From CAVVNC01 sp963750015 (lineage in GTDB: Bacteria > Desulfobacterota > Syntrophorhabdia > Syntrophorhabdales > WCHB1-27): a stretch of 64,000 bases of DNA. A program made the translations under genes and the position numbers. The stretch covers positions 39,377-103,376 of the forward strand of contig CAVVPU010000227.1 of assembly GCA_963750015.1 (NCBI GenBank), in the 5' to 3' direction. The notes under the pieces are model-generated. The model was not told where the DNA came from, searched no databases, and saw nothing but the letters and a program-made list of their open reading frames with translations. Below are positions 60,308 to 64,000 of this stretch, in pieces (position 1 is the stretch's first letter; each line of letters begins with the position of its first letter).

Positions 60308-60989
60308 TTTGAATTCAAGGGGCAGCGAGAGATCGTGGCTCCTCTTTCATTTCCCGCAGCAGTTCCGTCCTTATCAACGGTGAAGGCCGCCCCGCTCCCT
60401 GGTCCCGAAATGGAAACTTCGGTGGAAGATGGAAGACCGCTCGTTCCACTCGCTGGGGAGCAAAAAAGCTCTTTTTCTCCCCGCTCCCCTCTGTCCTTTC
60501 CTCTCTCCCTCACAGAGCCGCTTTTCCTTTTCGAGGCCGGCTTGAGGGGCGGGTGTGAGTCCTAAGCCCACTCCTTCGTGCTATTCAATTGCCAAAGAGC
60601 CTAAAAGGCATCAAACTGGTCAGATAAACCTTTTGAGATCACCCCGACTCTGCACTGACATAGCACCTCGTTTGAGGTCTCATCCTCCATCCAGTCGTAC
60701 ATGTCTGCCCGGTGACAGTCTGCCGTCCGCGGCCCGCTCGATGCTCTCTCGTCCTCCAATACCAAGGGTTAGCGCGTCTTGAGCCTGTCGGTCAAGTTTA
60801 CGGAATTTGACGGAATTTGACGGTTTGAAGAAATTCCGGGCCGCTTTGTATACAGACAAGGTCAGGGGACAAGCTTCATCAAAGCGTGCTGATTCGGACC
60901 GGAGGTCGGGAAAGGGGCATGCGTTGCACCTCATGACTACAATTCTCTCAAGAAAGGACAGATGTGTCAAATCGAAGTGGGCCCTTGGA
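60308..60989. other. Noncoding region beyond the island edge
   Basis: No gene seen. Around 60790-60830 the block ACGGAATTTG is repeated two to three times in tandem. Confidence 0.4.
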
Positions 60990-61040
60990 GGGGGGTAAAG
61001 AGGGGGTATATGGGGGGTAAAGGGTGGGTAAAGAGGGGGG
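60990..61040 (+). repeat. G-tract repeat with strong G-quadruplex potential
   Basis: Six G-runs of 3-6 (60990-60995, 61002-61006, 61012-61017, 61022-61024, 61026-61028, 61035-61040) are separated by loops of 1-6 bases, mostly TAAAGA-like. It lies about 400 bases before prkA and looks like a degenerate 12-bp tandem GGGGGGTAAAGA. Between 61041 and 61437 no gene is seen. Confidence 0.75.
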
Positions 61041-61437
61041 AAAAATCTGCCGGTCGTTTTTCAACGAATAGGCCCGTGGGTCTTATTGCTATCATCCTTA
61101 AGACTCTATTTTCCAACGTCGGTGGTGGCGCTCACCCGGACCGTTGCCGGTGTCAAATAACGGACGGCCGGCGGTTGTGAGGGCGAACAGAGAACTGCAC
61201 CACGGCGGAGGTTCCGGGCGGGCTGGTGGCTTTGGCGGTGCCGTGGCATGTTCCTTGCTTTACCCTTCCGTGTCGGGAACGAGATGGTCCAGGCTCTGAA
61301 AAGGTCGATCTCTCCCGCAGCGCCCCCCAGGGGTAAACCCCACCGCGAAAGGCCCCTCGCGTCTGCATCATCCCCTCCCCGAACAAAAGAACACCGTTTG
61401 TCCGGAACGACCCGGACCGATTCAATGGAGGTTCCCC

Positions 61438-63499
61438 ATGAACGACAACAGGGCCCTTGGCTACCACCTGAAGGAAGTCAAGGAGGGGAGAAGGCGATTC
61501 GAAAACGCCTTCCAGAGCGTCTCGAGGATGATCCTCGACAAGAGCGACATGATCGAAAAGGTCATCGTCAACGGGAAGAACACCTACGATTTCACCATCT
61601 TCAGAAAAGGTCAGAAGCACGTCATCGGTATGTTCGACGAGATAAATAGCTTCGTCTCGAGCGTCAAAGATGCGGCGGAGAACGGGTCGTCCCGGGAGAT
61701 GGCCTTCGTTCTCGTGGGAGAGCCGGGAAACGGAAAGACCTTCTTCGTGGAGACCCTCTGCGGCCTCTACCGGAAGTTCTTGAGCCTTGAGGAGAATCGC
61801 CGCTACACCTTCGGCTTCAAACACCTCGACCGCATCGGCACCTACGGAAAGATCACGGCCGTCCAGTCGCAGACCTTCGAGGACCCCCTCATTCTCGCCA
61901 TGAACCTTCTCCCCTCAGGAGGATGAAACGAGGGAGTTTCTCGCGCAGTGCGGCGGTTTTTCCGACACCGAAATCGAAAACCTCTACGAAAACTACCGTC
62001 CTTTGGGCGCGTGCAGCGAATACATCGTCAACGATATCAGAAACATCACGGGCGGCAGCGTGGACGAGATCCTCGACTTCATCGAGGTCCTCCCCGTGCA
62101 CTTGAGCGAGAGCCTCGGGACCATCACGGGCAAGTATTCGGCGAAAGACAAGATCACCTCTTCCGCCGTCGACCTCCTCGGCGAGGAGTCGATACAGCGG
62201 CTCCTCCACCTCTCCGACCCCAACAACCCTTACCGTTTCGATCTCCGGAGGGGGGCCCTCGCACGGGTGGCGGGCGGCGGCATCCATTTCAGCGACGAGA
62301 TCTTCAAGAACAAGAAGGACCTGGTCCAGGTCTATCTCGGGGTCATCCAGAACAGGAACATCGAGATCGACGGGTTCCGGTGGCCCATAGATACCCTGAT
62401 CATCGCGACGAGCAATAACTCGGAATTCAACCGCTTCCTCGCCGAGAAGGAAGAGGCGCCCATCGTGGACCGGTGCAGGATATGTTACGTGGCCCATAAC
62501 ACCGACTACAAACTCCAGTCCCATCTGACCCAGTATGCCGTCGGGAGCGAGGTGAAGACGACGCTCACCAAGGAGCGGCTCCACCAGGACCCCAACCTCA
62601 ACTATGCTGCCTCCGTCGCCGTGGTGCTGACGCGCCTCCCCAGGTCCGAGAAGCTGACGCCCCTGGAGATGATGAAACTCGGTGCGGGGGAGGTGGCGGG
62701 TGAGAAGAGCATCAAGACCCTCTCGGAGGTGATCGACATGCTCAACCATGAACCCGATATCACCAAGAGGTTCGGCCAGAAAGGGATGGGCCAGAGGGAC
62801 CTGGGGAGGGCGCTCCAGATCCTCGTGGAGACCTCCGAGACCAACGACGGCCAGTGCATGTTCGCCGAAGACATATTCAAGGCCCTGGAGAAGGTGATTC
62901 TTGATTATGTGACCGACGCCGGCGACCGGGCCAAGTACTTCGAAGACCTCAAGGTGGCGAGGGGGCTCTACCGGGAGCGGATCATGACCGAGATGTTTAA
63001 CGCTTACATGGATGAACCCCAGGCAATCAAACGGGATGTAATGAACTATGTCAACATGATCATCGGCATCGACGCCGAGAACCTCGGCACCGACCGCATG
63101 TGGAAATACAAGGACCCCCAGACGGGACAGTTGAAGGCCCTGAAAATCGACGAGAGGTTCGTCCAGAGCGTCGAGGAGAGGCTCGGCCTCAAGACGGAGG
63201 AGCAACGGGAGTCCTTCAGGACGTCGGTGAGGAAGATATACGGTCAGAAAATATCGGTCGATCCCGACTACGATTTCATGGACAACATCGAACTCGTCAA
63301 AGCCGTGACGGAGGTCCGTCTCAAGTCGGACATCGCCGGCGCGGGGTCCCTCATAGGCGCGCTCGCCAATCGGACCAATGAAGAAAATCAGAAGCTCTAC
63401 GACCGGATGATCACCACCATGCTCGACAAACTGGGCTACTGCAGAACCTGCGCACAGAAGACGATGGAGTATTTCTGCACGAAGAACGATGAAAACTGA
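61438..63499 (+). CDS. prkA: PrkA-family serine protein kinase (AAA+), one frameshift
   Basis: GGAGGTT precedes the ATG at 61438. The first part has the AAA+ Walker A motif GEPGNGKTFFVETL (near residue 98). At about 61920, after MNLLPS, the frame changes and continues EDETREFLAQCGGFSDTEIE. It then gives YIVNDIRNITGG, AGGGIHFSDEIFKNKKDLVQ (Walker B-like), IATSNNSEFNRFL, and the C-terminal PrkA domain to CAQKTMEYFCTKNDEN. The joined protein is about 687 residues, normal for PrkA/YeaG. PrkA phosphorylates proteins in stress and starvation responses and is encoded with YhbH/YeaH, as here. Confidence 0.9.
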
Positions 63500-64000
63500 A
63501 CACCACTATGTCCACACCATAGGGTCTATTGAAGACCTCCTTGAGCGGGATATCCAAGAGAGAAGGACGGCTTTCCGCGGAAGATACGAGTCGGCAAGCT
63601 CATCAGGCCGGTGAGGGGCGGCAAGGAGAAGGTGGTCGTGGTCCCCACGACCGTGGAGGAGAAGCTCTACCACGACTCCAGGACGCCTTCCCGGGACCAG
63701 GCGGAAGGGCCGGGCGGTTCGGGCGGTTCGGGAGAAGGCGAAGAAGGCGATATCATCGGAGAAGAGCCATTCCACGGAACTGAAGGCGGAGGAGCGGGAG
63801 GGCCGGGTCAAGGCGACGAGGCAGAGCACGAAGCAAAGACGTCCCTCTACGACCTCGGCCGCATCCTTACGGAGAAGTTTCACCTTCCGAATCTCAAGGA
63901 AAAGGGGACGAAACGCTCGCTCAAGAAGTTCAACTACGAACTCACCGACCGGAACCGGGGTTTTGGACAGGTGCTCGACAAAAAGGCCACCCTCCGCAGA
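63489..64000 (+). CDS. yhbH: YhbH/YeaH (UPF0229) family protein, frameshifted and cut by the window edge
   Basis: The ATG at 63489 overlaps the prkA stop. It reads MKTEHHYVHTIGSIEDLLER then DIQ; the frame breaks at about 63560 and continues FPRKIRVGKLIRPVRGGKEK, followed by VVVVPTTVEEKLYHDS, an acidic Gly-rich stretch and FHLPNLKEKGTKRSLKKFNY to the edge. This is the N-terminal half of the UPF0229 family, a VWA-like protein encoded with PrkA. Only about 170 residues are inside the window. Confidence 0.83.

Noticed and set aside
61889..63205. 438-codon open frame antisense to prkA
   Set aside because: It mirrors the PrkA codon pattern; its sequence is the usual His/Leu/Val-rich antisense shadow.
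1..64000. CRISPR array, rRNA operon or phage structural module
   Set aside because: No regularly spaced direct repeats, rRNA sequence or capsid/tail/terminase motif was seen on either strand.

Overview
The window looks like a chromosomal segment of an anaerobic, sulfur- and molybdenum-using Gram-negative bacterium of the former Deltaproteobacteria (Desulfobacterota, Syntrophorhabdus-like). This is inferred from gene content, not from a marker gene: a polysulfide/thiosulfate-reductase-type molybdoenzyme with YeeE/YedE sulfur transporters, DsrE, DUF169, DUF134 and NifX-like proteins, an outer membrane Tol-Pal set, and PrkA/YhbH. No rRNA, intact tRNA or CRISPR array was seen.

Layout. 0.3-4.3 kb: a CoA-disulfide-reductase-like flavoprotein with rhodanese tail, a small unknown protein and a MoaE-like protein, then a graveyard of DUF364, NifX and group II maturase remnants. 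4.3-8.3 kb: a secreted PDZ protein and a MORN protein. 8.7-12.9 kb: an integrase/receiver-domain fusion remnant, a broken ClC channel, and a dsrE-family gene split by an IS200/IS605 element. 13.2-17.9 kb: glycosyltransferase, SpoIIAA-like protein, methyltransferase, Na+/H+ antiporter. 18.1-28.2 kb: an envelope and signalling stretch (degenerate histidine kinase, TolB, lipoproteins, sensor kinases, Spy/CpxP-like protein, OmpR regulator, MarR, Pal). 28.2-34.2 kb: second ClC, second Pal, MarR, PBP2, MarC. 34.2-37.3 kb: degP, ISL3 and group II intron debris, then modA behind a riboswitch-like leader and a modB stub. 37.5-39.5 kb: cytidylate-kinase-like protein and a bacterial eRF1-like protein. 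40.6-48 kb: the psrABC-type operon with two YeeE/YedE proteins and a rhodanese domain, a MarR regulator and a GMC oxidoreductase. 48.2-54.4 kb: CopZ-like chaperone, methyltransferase, a TAT-exported protein with an in-frame UGA, and the DUF134-NifX-FmdB module. 54.8-57.8 kb: FadR-type regulator, amino-acid/aromatic-type ABC binding protein, DUF169. 57.9-60.3 kb: an integrase beside the 3' half of a tRNA-Gln gene, likely an island boundary. 61.4-64 kb: PrkA kinase and YhbH.

Two themes stand out. First, three promoters (2.45, 48.03 and 52.19 kb) share a 20-bp dyad centred on CATATG and abutting the -10 box. They drive the unknown-protein/flavoprotein pair, the GMC oxidoreductase and the DUF134 regulator, so a small regulon with DUF134 as regulator is a testable idea. 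Second, at least nine otherwise well-conserved genes carry exactly one frame break, several in homopolymers. Base-calling error, recent decay or, in one poly-C case, phase variation could explain this, and the annotation below joins such genes.
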